Below, piece after piece: positions 47,215 to 59,544 of a stretch of 64,000 nt of DNA. Below the pieces are notes generated by a model that was not told where the DNA came from, ran no database searches, and saw only the letters and a list, made by a program, of their open reading frames with translations. Origin of the DNA: Pseudophaeomoniella oleicola (lineage: Eukaryota > Ascomycota > Eurotiomycetes > Phaeomoniellales > Phaeomoniellaceae); the NCBI GenBank assembly GCA_003868215.1, contig QWDQ01000016.1, positions 1-64,000 of the forward strand, given 5' to 3'. The translations under genes and the position numbers were made by a program. Position 1 is the first letter of the stretch; the number at the start of each line of letters is the position of its first letter.

Positions 47215-49295
47215 CTATTCGGAAAAATCATTCGCGGTAGCATTTGCGAAAACATAATTCTTCGGCTTCTGGTGCGACATGTGCTGGGCAGCTTGGGCAT
47301 GATTTTCCCTCTGCTGTGGAAACTCTTGTATATAGAACTCCGTCGACTTCGAAGGATCAGACTTCAGGTCAGAAGGAGATGTAAATGGCAGCGAAAAGCT
47401 GGTGGCGCTCCCGTATTCATGCATCATTGGAGAAATATATGACGATTGTGACATATTCAGTGGTGGCCCAAAAGAAGAATGGTCGGGTGAAGTCAACGGA
47501 GCATCGGACCAGCTACCGGTAGTCAGAGGTCCGGCCGAGTAAGGTGGTGTATAGTCTGGGAAAACAGCATACTGCGGAGGAGCTGATACTGGAGGCGCCA
47601 TCGCACCAAACTGCTGCTGAGCGAAATACTCGGCCTTCAGCGGTGTGGCGGGTGGAGAAGTGATGTTTACATGTGAATGGCCATCAAGTTGGTAATACTC
47701 GTGCGAAAGGCCACAATGCTCATCAATGGTTGAGGGCACTGGAATGCTGCAATGCTCTTCTGGGGAAAGCGAAGCTTGTGGAGCTCCCATACTAGAAGTT
47801 GAGCATTCCACAGAAGAGTTTGCGGCCATCATTGCATTTAGAGCTTGGGCTTCCGCGAACGTTGAAATGTTGAGCGGAGATCGCTGAGCAGAACTAGTTT
47901 TCCGAATGCCTCCGTAGTGGACATTCAGGTTATTTCCCGTAGATTTCACGTGGCGTATCGAGTGGACCGGACTTGAAGTGTACCGCACTGTCGGTGACAA
48001 CGTTGGAGCACCATATGAGCGGCTCCTCAAAGCAGCAGTTCCCAACGTTGCGGGTCTAGGTTTCTTCCTTCGTGCTGCAATATCAATCGCATTATCTGGC
48101 TTGGAAAAACCGTTAGCAGCAGGTGCAAAACTAGTAGGTGTTGTCAATCCAATGTTGCCCACACCAGCAGTGACATCATCTGGCGTAGAGTCTCTCCTCG
48201 ACTGAGGATATGATGGCATGGCATATGATGTCTCGACCAGGCTAGTAGATTGTGGTGCGAGAAGCGTAGGTGTCTGCACGTTGCTGACCCATTCGTCAGA
48301 GGCCGATTCAGACACCGCCTCCGGTGAGTTGCGAAACATAATGTGAGGTTCGGAATGAATGAATTGCTCGGGTGATGACAATGTGTTGTGGATGTTCAGA
48401 CCAGTGAAGTCGAACGCCTGGTCGGAGTGACTAGAAGAGGTCCAGTCAACGGATGATGCTTGAGTCCATTCGGAAAATGTCGAAGATGGAAATTGACTGT
48501 CGTTACTTGAAGTCATATCCGACATTTGCGGTGGGCTCTCCAAAGTCTGTGCATGTCCAAACGAATCATCAAGAGGATATTGTGTAGTTCGAGCAGCTTC
48601 CGCTGAAGCAAGCGCTCTCTGGAGCGAAGCCCAAGATGCTGCTTGGGTAGATGTGCTTCGTGCTATTGGCGAAGCGGTAGCCGACGCCATTGACGTTGGT
48701 TGTGGAGGTGGCCTCACTTGAGAGTGCTTCTCTTCTCCTTCGTTCGAGGCTGCAATCACGGTTTCCGAATCATCTGTCGCAGTACTTTCCGGGTACGGAT
48801 GAGAGGTCGATTTGCTGGAATCTTCGCCCTTTTCTCCTGTCTGAGCCATCGCTTGCATCTGCTCAAACTCCTCTTGCTTCTTTTGCTGCTTTGCTTTCGC
48901 TCGGCGGTTCTGGAACCAGTTCTGTACAGATTGTCAGTCACATTTCACAAAACGGCTTCAGGGTAGCAGCTTACAGCGACTCTAGGTAAGGTAAGCTTTG
49001 TCTGAATAGCCAATTGACGTTTGATATTGCCATTCGGTTTCGGGTGTGCCTGGAATTGTGATTCCAATACCTCCACTTGGTCTTTGGTCAACCTTGGTCG
49101 GCTCAGAACCTCCGGGCCCTCATCGTATTCTTCATGAAGACCAGCATGAGGAGGAAAGTCAGAGAAATCCATATGAGCGTGGTGATGCATGTAGTTGTCC
49201 ATTAGCTGTGGGTGAATCTGTTGGTGATGAAGCATTGGCCTAGAATTCATCATGTGGACTTGAGAGTACGAGAACTGGGGGTGATGATATTCCAT
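47215..49295 (-). CDS. HTF1: Homeobox transcription factor, Htf1-like, two exons
   Basis: Minus-strand exons are 48975-49295 and 47215-48921; the 53 bp intron (GTAAGC to TACAG, with CTGAC as branch site) lies in homeodomain helix 3. The protein is 675 aa. The homeodomain spans about 64-124: RPRLTKDQVEVLESQFQAHP, then IKRQLAIQTKLTLPRVANWF and QNRRAKAKQQKKQEEFE. The Trp-Phe-x-Asn-x-Arg core WFQNRR is intact. The first 60 residues are His/Met-rich, and the remaining 550 are Ser/Pro/Thr-rich and disordered. The homeodomain resembles the Htf1/Pah1 group, needed for conidiation or hyphal morphology in other moulds (family knowledge). The subgroup is moderately sure. It has 4.2 kb of gene-free DNA upstream, as usual for developmental regulators. 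Confidence 0.88.
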
Positions 49296-52200
49296 CGCGT
49301 CAAATGTCGACTTCGTAATTCGCTGAATATGAGTTTATTTTGTAGTGACAGCGACAGGCTCATTCCTCTGAGATGAAATAGTGTTGTCGTCCGCGAGACG
49401 GCAGATATATGTAAGCGAGCTCAATAAGACTGAATGTCAAGGGCGCTGTCAATCTCTAACGACTGTGATGGTTCTTCTGGGGAGCTTGCAACGACGTTCT
49501 CCGATGCAACAATGTAGCAATTCCTCGATCCAGAAGCGAGTGACTGGGCCAAAGGAATAGCGGATTAAGTATGAGCAAAGAGCGAGAACTAAGCAGGACT
49601 TTTGCAGGGACGAAGAAACCTCAAAACGAGAGTGATGGGCCGAGATGTTGTCGAGTCAAGCCAAGGGAAAGGCCAGCACAAGTCGGGGCAGTCAACCGGT
49701 AAGTAGTGGTGCCCGATACCGTTGGCCGGAGTTTTACGACAATGACTGGGCAAAAGAGAGATAAGGCGAAAGGGCTTTGGATTGTTTAGCAAGACAGCAA
49801 CGAACAGACCGCAGTCGAGAATCGAGGGGGTTAGGGGGCATTAAGAGTGAAGTTGAGCACTAAACTGACGACCTACGTCTCGTTCAGGGAAAGGGCGAAA
49901 GGTCCGAGGCGAAGTGGGCATTGGGACCACTCAGGAGGGTGAAGGGATCAAGGATCCAAGGGGAAGTAAGACAAACCAAGACTTTCGGCATGAACCTGAG
50001 CGACAGGGGTTTGAATGGGAGGTGGGCTGTGGGTGGATGGTGCCCTGAAAGGTCAGATTCGGGGACAGTGACTGATTACTCTTTCGCTACACTTGTTCTT
50101 TTTTTTTTTTAAATTCTAGGATGGGTGGATATGGGACAGTAGCTGTACAGCTTTGTACGGGAAGACGGAACGAGGAGACAGGACCGGGACACAGACGAGG
50201 ATTTACGGCACGACGACAATGGCTTGCGACTCCCGCCGACGAATGTACGAACGAGATCAGAAGAAAGGGACACTGGGGTTTCTTCAGAGTGGACTCATGA
50301 CAACCTAACTTATTCTCCAGTATGGTATTATATCCGTATCTTGATCTTCCGACTCCGGCTTGCAGTATCTGGCGTTTGCTGGAAGATGGTACAGTAACTT
50401 ACATCGATATACGCGCCTTCTGTGCAGAGGGATCAAGGCAGATGATTGGGCGGAACCTTCTGCAGCAGGTGATGAAGATGATCAAGCTTGTTGTGGTGGC
50501 ATACTTTACGACACTGAGGTATCGCGGCGCTACAGTAAGTGAACACAGTCTTCTCCTTGGACTGGATATGGATACCACTCACTTGTGTATTACCAAAATT
50601 CACTGCCAGTACGGAGTACAGTACACTGAGACAAGTTCAATCACTGTATCGTGCAGGAGTACCCGCTTGAAGCGGACGATGATTACCTGAAAGGGATGGG
50701 CCGTGAGCCAGCTTGTCAGGCACAACTGCATCCCTGCCGTTGTGCAGTACCAAAAAAGGACCAAAAGGTGCGATGTCTTTTGGAGCTAATTACCTGACGA
50801 GGCTGGCTGGCTCGCCGGCTATCATCAGAGCTCTGACTGGGTTGTCGCTCATTTCATTGTCCATTGGACCGTTGATGTTTCTTCCGTTGGAACTAAACTT
50901 AACTTTACCTGGTTTCCTATTTCTATGTTACTACGGTAGAAGGTCGAATCCACCCTCAAACTAAAACGATTTACTACCCAGTAGCAGCAAGATGCTGTCA
51001 ATGGATGCCGTATCAAAGAACCCTCGGCTTGCAGGGTGGGGATGATGCGTTGAACAAGAAAAACACAAAGCAACAATCACGACAATGACACCCTTTGAAG
51101 ATGACAACAAGGGAGAAATCAACAATACCTAGGTACTGTCTTATCGACATACAAGTTACTTGCAGCTTTGCAGCCTACAACCCCAATGAAGGTACGCCGT
51201 CCTTCGTTCCCAGCGATAACTTTAGCACTCAATGCTGCACTGATCATCATTATATCCATAACAAGATCATGATTAGCGACTCAAAAGCGCTTACAGTAGA
51301 ATCTATGGAGGTCATTACGTCGTGACGATCCCAAGGGTTAGTCCTCAATGCTCATTTCCCGAACGAAGAGAAAGATGCTTTTCTTCACCTTCGCCATCTT
51401 TCTTTTGGCTTATCCAACCCAGGCCTTTTTCGACCCGCCGCTCCCCAAGGACCTAGCCGTAGAGTAAAGCTAAAAAGGCCGAGGGAAGTTTTCCACAGGC
51501 CGAAATACAACACGGTACACAGTATACTATACCACTACAGCGGCAAAAGCTGCTCGTCCTTAACTAAAAAGGTCGATTTCGGGGGGTTCCATCTCCACAA
51601 AGGGAAGAGTCCGTTTCCTGATCTGAGCTGGGATGTTGATACGAGTAGACGGAAAACCTCTAGGAAAACCTCTAAGAAAACCCCCGGGTATGCTAATTGA
51701 CACCAATGGGACCTGGCCTTACCTTCCTGGGATCTGATGGGAAAAGACAATTGCGCACCAGCGAGCCAGATACCGTGGTACAGATGGGACGAGTAGGGAA
51801 GCAGTCGACATTACATTATTCTCATAGTCACGATCTTCACAATTGCTCATCGACGATCATCTATCAGTAGGCGTCGTTTGCCCGCGTCCTATGTACCTAC
51901 GGTATCTTAGGTGTACGGTGTATGTACAGTGACTACTAACTTGCTAACTTACCATAGAGTCCTATCAAGTCCTGATTCGGATCTAAGATTGAGAACATGA
52001 CCAGTAAATACCCCGGACCGCGAAGCCACAAATGTGCAGGTTTCGGGGAGGCAGATGCACGGCGCATGGTGCATGACGCTAGACAAAAATCAGTCGCTGA
52101 GGAATTCAACTTTTTTCCACGGCTGCTCTGTTGAGTCGTGCACGGCGGGTATCACAAGCAGTCAAGGGTCCTCTGCTCTCCTCCAGCGTGCCGATTTGGC

Positions 52201-53498
52201 ATAGACACACAGCGCCTCTTCTCCATTGAGACCCTATCAGCAGCATGTATGATGACCACGACATTTCTCTACGAGCCATGGATCCAGATCTCCTGGCGCA
52301 GTAACCCTCCGATACAACAGAGAGATGCTCCGTGCATATCTTGTTCGAATCCCCATTTGGCTGGGATCGCACGTATGTCCTTGCGGTAAGCCCGCCGCTT
52401 AGCTGGCCGTACCTGCAGGAAGCTGGTATGTCCATGATTTTGCGTAGGACAGGTGGAACTAAAACTACCCCATCCGGAACAGTATGGGCGAGATCGCAGA
52501 CATTGCATGATCAGAAGCAAAAGTGCCCTTTGCTGAGGAGATCCCCTGGTCTATCACCTACAAGGAAAAGGTATGCGAAGCGGAATGAGATGCCGTAAGT
52601 GTCGACTCTAATCGCCTACTTGTAAAAGCTGTTGGGGGAAAGATTGAGGTGCACCGGAGAGTACAGAATTGGTCTTCCATGTGGGGGATGTCATGACAAT
52701 TATGTGATCCTCCCTGCGTATCAAATGGAAGACATGATGATGATGATGATGATACTGTTTGTCAGAGATCACATCGCGATCTATGCTTTCTCATGAAAAT
52801 CTCGTCGCAAGCCGTAGCTTAGCCATGCGATAATCATGTCTTTGAGTCGGACCAAACAAAGAAAGAAAAGCAAGCACGCGATCGACCTTCGATAACAAAG
52901 AAGCTCTCCCGTTGCCGTGGAATGTACGAGTTTAGTCGGTTTGTCGGCTTGTCACTGGGGTCGCAACTTTGTTTCCATCCTTCTTTAATGAGGACCGAGA
53001 CGCGAGACGAGAAGAAATCCCCGATAGCAGTGAAACTACTACGTACTATGGTGGAGGGTATATCAGCCTCCCTTCCTACGGCGGTATGGCCTATGTATCA
53101 TAATGACAGGTCGCCGAACATTGATGATCGGCCCCCGATGACGACGACGTATCGGCGATGTGTACTGTAACATGATAATCCTCCTCCTTACTACGTAGTA
53201 CTACGTAGTCGCCTGGGGTGAGTCCGGTCCAAAACTGCGATAGAGGATCCAAGCAGATCAATATCCTCATTCCGAACTGATGTTCCTTTCGTTCGGAGCC
53301 ACGGACTGGACACGAATCGCTTCCTACCGTAGTACAAGTTAGTTAGTGCATTACTACGGACACCTTCATGGATACCAGGTACAGTATCACTTTGTACGTA
53401 GTATAACAATCATGATCCATATACCAGGTTCAAGGAAAGTCTGGCTGCAGCTCCAAACTTTCTGCTTACTTTTCTACCTCGACTCTTTCTACTACGTA
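49296..53498. promoter_or_regulatory. 4.2 kb gene-free region upstream of the homeobox gene
   Basis: Extends from the homeobox ATG to the transposon relic. I find only small overlapping frames (the largest, 50322-50690 +, is not recognisable). It contains a T run at about 50099-50110, a near-tandem 12-mer (GAAAACCTCTAG) at about 51650-51678, a (GAT)n run near 52735-52752 and two overlapping TACTACGTAGTA-type palindromes (53189-53210). Likely holds distal regulatory DNA and possibly a long leader; this is inference. Confidence 0.45.
53189..53210. repeat. Two overlapping TACTACGTAGTA-type palindromes
   Basis: TACTACGTAGTA at 53189-53200 overlaps a second near-copy (ending C instead of A) at 53199-53210. 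The same 12-mer occurs at 5946-5957 and 19747-19758. Confidence 0.85.
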
Positions 53499-53542
53499 AC
53501 GTTTTACCCCATCTACCCGTCCAGTTTTTTTACCCGTCCACC
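53499..53542 (+). repeat. Left terminal inverted repeat
   Basis: 44 bases starting ACGTTTTACCC directly after a TA. Paired with 56260-56303. Confidence 0.85.
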
Positions 53543-56259
53543 CTTAATTCCTAGCCATACTTTTAATCCATTATCACACCACCAATTACTAGAATTTTAT
53601 AGAATTTAATACATATGATTAAAAAGAATATACGGAATTATTAATAAATTAATTTAATATTTAAAAATCGGTAATTTATAGCCGAAATGATTTTAATATT
53701 TATTTATAAATCTAATTTTAATGTTTTAGAATTAGTTTTTTAAAAAGCATTTCGATCTATATTTTAATAAATATAAATTTATTTTTTTTTAATTTACGTT
53801 TTTTAACTATTAAAATAAGAAGATTTAAATTTATTAATATCTTTATTTATAAATCCTGCTTAACGGCAGTTTTATTTTTACGTTTTTTCAGTTTAATTTT
53901 ATCTTTTTTTAATAATATTTTTTATATAATTTTATCGAATAAGACGGCTGTACTATTTAAATATTAAATATTTAATTTAAAGAAATACCGTTTAATGAAA
54001 CGTTAAAACTTTAGATTCTATTAAATATAATTTTTTAAAATAATATATTATTTTAAAATCATTAATCTTCGCGCTGATTAAAGTAAAATTATATTTATTT
54101 ATATTTTAATTTCTTTTATTATATACTCTCGTTTTAAGATTAATATTAAATTTCGTTATTTTATATAATCTAACTTTTAATTTATCTCGTTTAAAAATTA
54201 AAGCCATCGAAAAGTAATAAATTTTAATTAAAATATTTAATTAAAGAGTTATTCTTCGAAACCCTTATTTAAAATTAAAATTTCGGAACGGAATAAAATT
54301 TCAAGATTTAATATCAAATTAAAAAACTTTAAATTTAACGATAATTTTAATAAACGGAATAACGTAGAATCTAATTTTATTATTAATAATAATATCTTAA
54401 TAATCGTAAGATCTTTTTTAAAATCAAGTATATAAATTTATTTAATAAATTAAAAAGTACGTCCGAATATAATTTATTAAAATAAAAACTTTAATATAAT
54501 AGTCTTTTTATATTAAAGTTAAATTTCAGCTTTTTTTTAACCTTCTTTAAGTAATTTTTATTTAAAATCTAATTTTCGAACGTTCATTCACAGCTGGATT
54601 CAGGAGAGTTTAATTATTTTAATAATATTATATTACGTTTAATTATACAGCGCCAGATTATATTTACGTTAGATATAATTAAACGAATCAACGTTAAACG
54701 GCTAAAGTAAATAAAACGTATAAAACGATAGATATAAAAAAAAATTTAATATTTAATACAGAACGTTTAAAGAGCTGTAATTATATATAAATCGTAATTA
54801 TTAAGAATTAATAAACGTTAAGATAGTTTATTACGTTAATTTAGATTCTTTTTATCTAGCTTTGTAAAGGTTTTATTTTTATAATTTATAGACTTTATAT
54901 TTAGTCTTGTTTACGATTTAAAATAATGTATTATTTAGATGAGGTATAATTTATTGTTAATTCAGTTAGTACTGAAGTAGATTATAATTATTTTAATATA
55001 ATATTTTTTAATAATTATAAATAACTCTCTTTTAATCTTAGCTTTTTTAAAAATAATGAAAAACGTAATAACCTACTTAAATTCTATATATTTAAATACG
55101 AATACCCATTTTTTATTATTTATATAAATCTAGACAGCATGTTTATAATATTTAAATATAATAATCTTTATAATTTAATATATAAATCCTTTTAAAGTAA
55201 AACTTTTTTTATTTATATTATAAATATTATAATTTTAAATAAAATATTTCTTTTTAATCGTCCGATATTAATCTAAAAAATTAGATATTATAATAAAATG
55301 ATTTTATATAATTTTCTTATTATTTAATACTCTTATAAACTTTACGTGAATGATTAAATAATATTATATAAATTTATTAATTTAGTATTTATCTAAACGT
55401 ATAGATTCTAAATAAGAATCCGATTAATATAAATTATCGCGTATTTTAATTTTTTTTTTACGTCTTATTATAATAATTATATTTTATAATGTTTTATACG
55501 TTAATAACGCTTTACAGTCTGTATAATATTTAATTAATTTTAGAAATAGATTCTTTTTTTTTTATAAAAAATTTATTAAAATAATGCCTTATTCTATTTA
55601 ATGGATTTAATGTTATAACGATCGATGAGAATATTCTTAGAAATATTATATTATTTCGTTAAAATCTTTTAAAAAATACTTCGAAACGTTTATTTTTAAA
55701 GAATAACATTTAAACGCTGCGTATAAAATTAAATTTATATATTTAAACGTAATTCTTTCGTTATTTTTATATCTCGCGCGATAAGGCAGTCTTTAAATTA
55801 TTATAAATTAATGAAAAATAAAAATAAAATATCCGATATCTTTAAAAAATCTATATATAACGTTAATAACGGCGATAAAGAGAATTCCTAATTTATTATA
55901 TTAAAAAAATTTATTTTATCGTCGTTATTATTTTATAATAACTAATATAAGATCTTTAAATAGAGGAATTTAAATAATTTTAATAAAGACTTTTTTTTAG
56001 CGTCTTATTAAATTTCGATAGTAATTATATTTTAATAATTTAAATATAGTTTAAACAGCCCGTTAAGAATTATTTTTTTTAATAAACTTTTTATACCGTT
56101 AAATTCGTTAATTAATAAGAGATATATATAAAAAAAAGTTAATAAATATAATATATAAATACTACTGAATAAAATAAACTACGCGTTTTTATTTTAGAAC
56201 GCGTTTTAATGACGAAATATATAATAAAATATCTTAATATAAAAACGCGAAATTGAAGA

Positions 56260-56303
56260 GGTAGACGGGCAAAAAAACTGGACGGGTAGATAGGGTAAAA
56301 CGT
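56260..56303 (-). repeat. Right terminal inverted repeat
   Basis: Reverse complement matches the left end at 41 of 44 positions; the three differences are C/T or A/G changes. Followed directly by TA. Confidence 0.85.
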
Positions 56304-58379
56304 TAGTACTAATTAATAATTACCCGGACAAGACAAGACAAGACAAGACCAGACCAGACCGTGTACAGGCACACACATGCAATTTCCACATTCCCTTGAA
56401 TGCTTAGCTGTCCCGAGACGAATTGAGCGAAGACATGAAGCCTCATTTCTCCATATGGATTAGATCTAAGCTACAGAAACATTCGATGCATGAAGTACCA
56501 GAACTTCCAAGGATAAAGCACATGGCGTGACGCCTCTGCTCAAATCTTACCACTAGATCTTGACTCAGTCATCATGGAGTACTAATTAATTTAGTTGGAG
56601 AGAAGGACTGGCCTGCATCTCTTCTTCGAGACCTTTGTTTAGGAACCCTGAAGGCCGATACCTAGACCATGTTGGGGTCTCTTCGATGCATGGAAAGCGG
56701 TTCAGCCTTTCTGTACGCAGTTCCTCGAGGTTCCTCACAGAACGCCAGCCTAACTCCCATGAGATGATCAAGGATGAGGGAAGACTAAAGGCGCCTTGTC
56801 TTCGGATCCCTGCTGATTCAGAAGAAGCGAAGAGTCCCAGTATAACCGACATCTTCTTCCTTTTCGCCTTTGGCTTGTCTTGGACATTACCGCGCGCTTG
56901 GGCCTTTTGGTTCATCAATTCTCCCCTCTTTTCTCCGTTCTCTCCTTTTCTCACGATTACCCCATTCAGCACTATCCTGCCATAGCATAAACCTGCAAAT
57001 TATACCAAGAATTGCAGCTAAACCCAACCCCTTATTGCAACTGTATCAAGCTATACCGCTCCCTTGATATGACAAGGAAGCCTTTCGACTACGCTGATGC
57101 AATGCACACAGCCTCCCTCGGTTATTGCGAATATTCCCGGAGTGCGTCATTCTTTCTATCTCAAATACTATTAATAACATGTTGGCCACCACATGCTGGA
57201 ACTAGGTATTGTCCACATGGAGGTGAACCGCTTTTTTGAGGTTGCATATTTTCACTTTTACGTTTTGCAATAACGCGCAGGGAGGAGAGTAAGCCACGAT
57301 TAATCAAGACCAGGTCCCTCATCAATATCCTCACCACCATAGTATGCAGCTTATGGTGCTCTGCAGGAAGAACATGGGCTTCGCTAAGTCGGCCAATCAC
57401 TATGCAACCCCTGAGTCCTGGCCGAGGTTCATTACGTCTTTGGGCCGTTTCCCTTCGTAGCCTTGACCAAGTCCGGCGATTTGGGATCGGTGGATTCTCC
57501 CGACAACATGGATCTTCCAACGAGTGCATCCACCTTGGACTATCGCACTTTGACCTCGTGTTTGGAAGCCATCTACAACCTGAATCTCCTATCATCTTGC
57601 CTGGGATCTCTTTTCCGACACAACGGAGCACAATGCACATAACGGCTGTGTCTCTCAGCCCTTCCCCTTTGACTCGACAAACAAAGAAAACCTGTCTGGC
57701 CTCATTCCGCTCCTTTCCCTGATGCAACCTTGTGGAATGGATCAGAGACCACAACGTGTATCAACGTAGGAGGGATCTCGATCCCCTGACTATCGGGACA
57801 CAGTTTCTCTATGACAGCTTCCCGCTAAAACATCTGTACCGCTGTGTACATCCATCATCTTCTCTCCTGCTCTTTGACTCGAAGTGGAGGCTCTCGTACA
57901 CCGGGCCTTTTCAATCGAGAGTTTCTGGTCTCTCAAGATCCGACCTAATTACTGGCCCCAGAATGTCAGATTTCTAGTAGTAGTGGTATCACGCCTCTGA
58001 ACCTCATCTGGCTACCTTTTTATTGAAAGACGTTATCCACAAACGCTTCAACCTTTACCCGGGACTCTGAATGAACGACGTCTACTGCTTTTTGACCTTC
58101 TTCCGATGTACGTTATTCAAACGGTTCAATCTTCGCCCGGGACACTGAATAAACAACGTCTACTGCTCATTGATTGTGAGGTTTTGCTGGTAAGGCTGAT
58201 GACCCAGTTTCTGCTCAAGTTTGATGACGAGGCTCATCTCTCATCTCGTAAAGCATCACATACTCAACGCCGAACCAAGGGATGCAGGTGATCTATGTTC
58301 TAATCTATGGAGGAGGGATGCCTGCTGTTCTATGTAAGGGATATGCTTCATTGTCGCCGTGATTTCCAAAAGTTCCATT
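56304..58379. other. 2.1 kb between transposon relic and the HAD phosphatase
   Basis: An ACAAG/CCAGA pentamer run lies at about 56336-56361 right beside the element. Frames on both strands (for example 56586-56972 - and 57161-57754 -) are open but mutually overlapping and not recognisable. An imperfect tandem repeat is at 58030-58175. Confidence 0.45.
58030..58175. repeat. Imperfect tandem duplication, about 67 bp units with an 80 bp period
   Basis: Unit 1 (58030-58096) and unit 2 (58110-58175) both start ACGTTAT, carry CCCGGGAC in the centre and end AACRACGTCTACTGCT. Differences are scattered. No coding frame is implied. Confidence 0.75.
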
Positions 58380-59278
58380 CTAATGACTCAATGCATTCCT
58401 TATCTCGAACCCTGCTATTCTCTTCTCGTTGTCCCAGTCTTTGAGCACCAAGCTCCTCAAGTCTTGCACAATCCAGTCGGCGCCGGCGTCTTGCAGTTGT
58501 TGGACCTTGTGCGTCGTGGCGAGTCCCAGCACCTTGAATCCAGCGGCTTTTCCTGCTTTCACGCCGGCTGGTGCGTCCTCGACCACCAGGATCGATGCCT
58601 TTGAATCAAGGCCGAGATGGTCCCTTCCCAGAAGATAGCATTCTGGGTCGGGTTTTCCGTTACTCACATCTTCGGCTACAACCATATACTTTGGTCGGGT
58701 CAATTTCATGACGTTTATCCATCCATTTGCTAAAGCAGACGTGCCGGATGTGACAATCGCCCACGGAGTACCAGACTTCTCTAGCTCGTCCAGGACAGTG
58801 CGGGCACCAGGGATCTCCACGGCATCCTGTCCAAATTCTTCTGGTATCCGACCTTCAATGTAACTGACGTCTAGGACGATGGATCAGCATGTCATCGCGG
58901 CGTTGGCACCTTGATCACTTACAGTCCCAATTCGCCTTGCTCTCGTCGTACATTTTCAGGGTATCAATACTCCGCCGCCCGTGGGATGATGCTAGGATGA
59001 CATTTGGATCTACCCCCATTTCCTTGCCAAGCCTGTAGGAAATTGATATGTAAGGTGGGGGTGTCTGCAGCGTTGACCTTCCACTACTCACTTATGCCAA
59101 TGCTTTACAATAGCATCTGTGCTGTCTATTATCGTACCTGTGGAAAGATTGAGCCGACAATTCCTGTTTTGGATCCCAATGCCGTCGTACCATCAAAATC
59201 GAAGAGGATCCCGTGAAATGAGAGTGTCACCGTTGAGGCATCAAATTTAAGCCCGGTCAGGTCTGGGACGTGAGACAT
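58380..59278 (-). CDS. HAD-superfamily sugar/glycerol phosphatase, four exons
   Basis: Minus-strand exons 59191-59278, 59092-59137, 58923-59032 and 58380-58870 give 244 aa. Introns use GTACGA, GTGAGT and GTAAGT donors and CACAG, TACAG and CCTAG acceptors. HAD motif I is LFDFDGTIIDSTDAI, with the nucleophile Asp at about 27 and general acid Asp at 29, restored by the first splice. Motif II is WAIVTSGTS, the Lys motif is NGKPDPECY and motif IV is ILVVEDAPAGVKAG. A helical cap lies between. The order and length match the fungal Gpp1/Dog group (glycerol-3-phosphatase or 2-deoxyglucose-6-phosphatase), which serves glycerol synthesis or sugar-phosphate clean-up. Substrate cannot be told from sequence. 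The gene is divergent from Nug1 with only about 266 bp between them. Confidence 0.92.
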
Positions 59279-59544
59279 CTTAGGGAATGACAATAAAGAG
59301 CTACCTGTACAGCTGAGTATCTATGTTATTTTTCTAGATGAGAAGAAGAAGCGTATAAAAGACTTGGATTCCCGATCAAAACCTCAAAAATGGGCACACC
59401 TCAGAAGGGTCCCAAAGCGGAAAGCGGGCCGCCATCTTATCAGAGATATTTCATCCTTCCCCACATCTTCAAAAGATTCTCGAGGAATATTTTGGCCGTA
59501 CGTCTGATTGTGAGGTCTGCGTTGTCTGTGGTCCATCGCGCAAA
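59279..59544. promoter_or_regulatory. Compact divergent promoter, HAD phosphatase and Nug1
   Basis: 266 bp separate the two ATGs, so both promoters must overlap or be very short. TATAAAAG on the plus strand at about 59353-59360 is a candidate TATA element for Nug1. Confidence 0.5.

Larger units (their letters stand above)
53499..56303. mobile_element. RIP-degraded DNA transposon, TA-flanked with 44 bp inverted ends
   Basis: The left end (53499-53542) and the reverse complement of the right end (56260-56303) match over 44 bases with only three differences, all transitions. Both ends begin ACGTTTTACCC and share ATCTACCCGTCCAG, and the element is flanked by TA on each side (53497-53498 and 56304-56305), as expected for the Tc1/mariner superfamily (Fot1/pogo-type in fungi). 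The 2.7 kb interior is strikingly AT-rich, with CpA and TpG scarce and TpA abundant while CpG survives, the classical RIP pattern. There is no open frame of 60 codons from about 53610 to 56585, so no transposase is readable. At 2805 bp it is longer than typical Fot1-like elements, so a nested insertion or a larger relative is possible. Confidence 0.85.

Noticed and set aside
52265-52370. tRNA-like A-box (TGGCGCAGT) and B-box (GTTCGAATCC)
   Set aside because: The acceptor and T stems do not pair when placed around these boxes, so no cloverleaf can form.
57161-57754. 197-codon minus-strand frame
   Set aside because: Overlaps a 106-codon plus-strand frame, lacks any domain and is very Arg/Cys-rich, as expected of chance frames.
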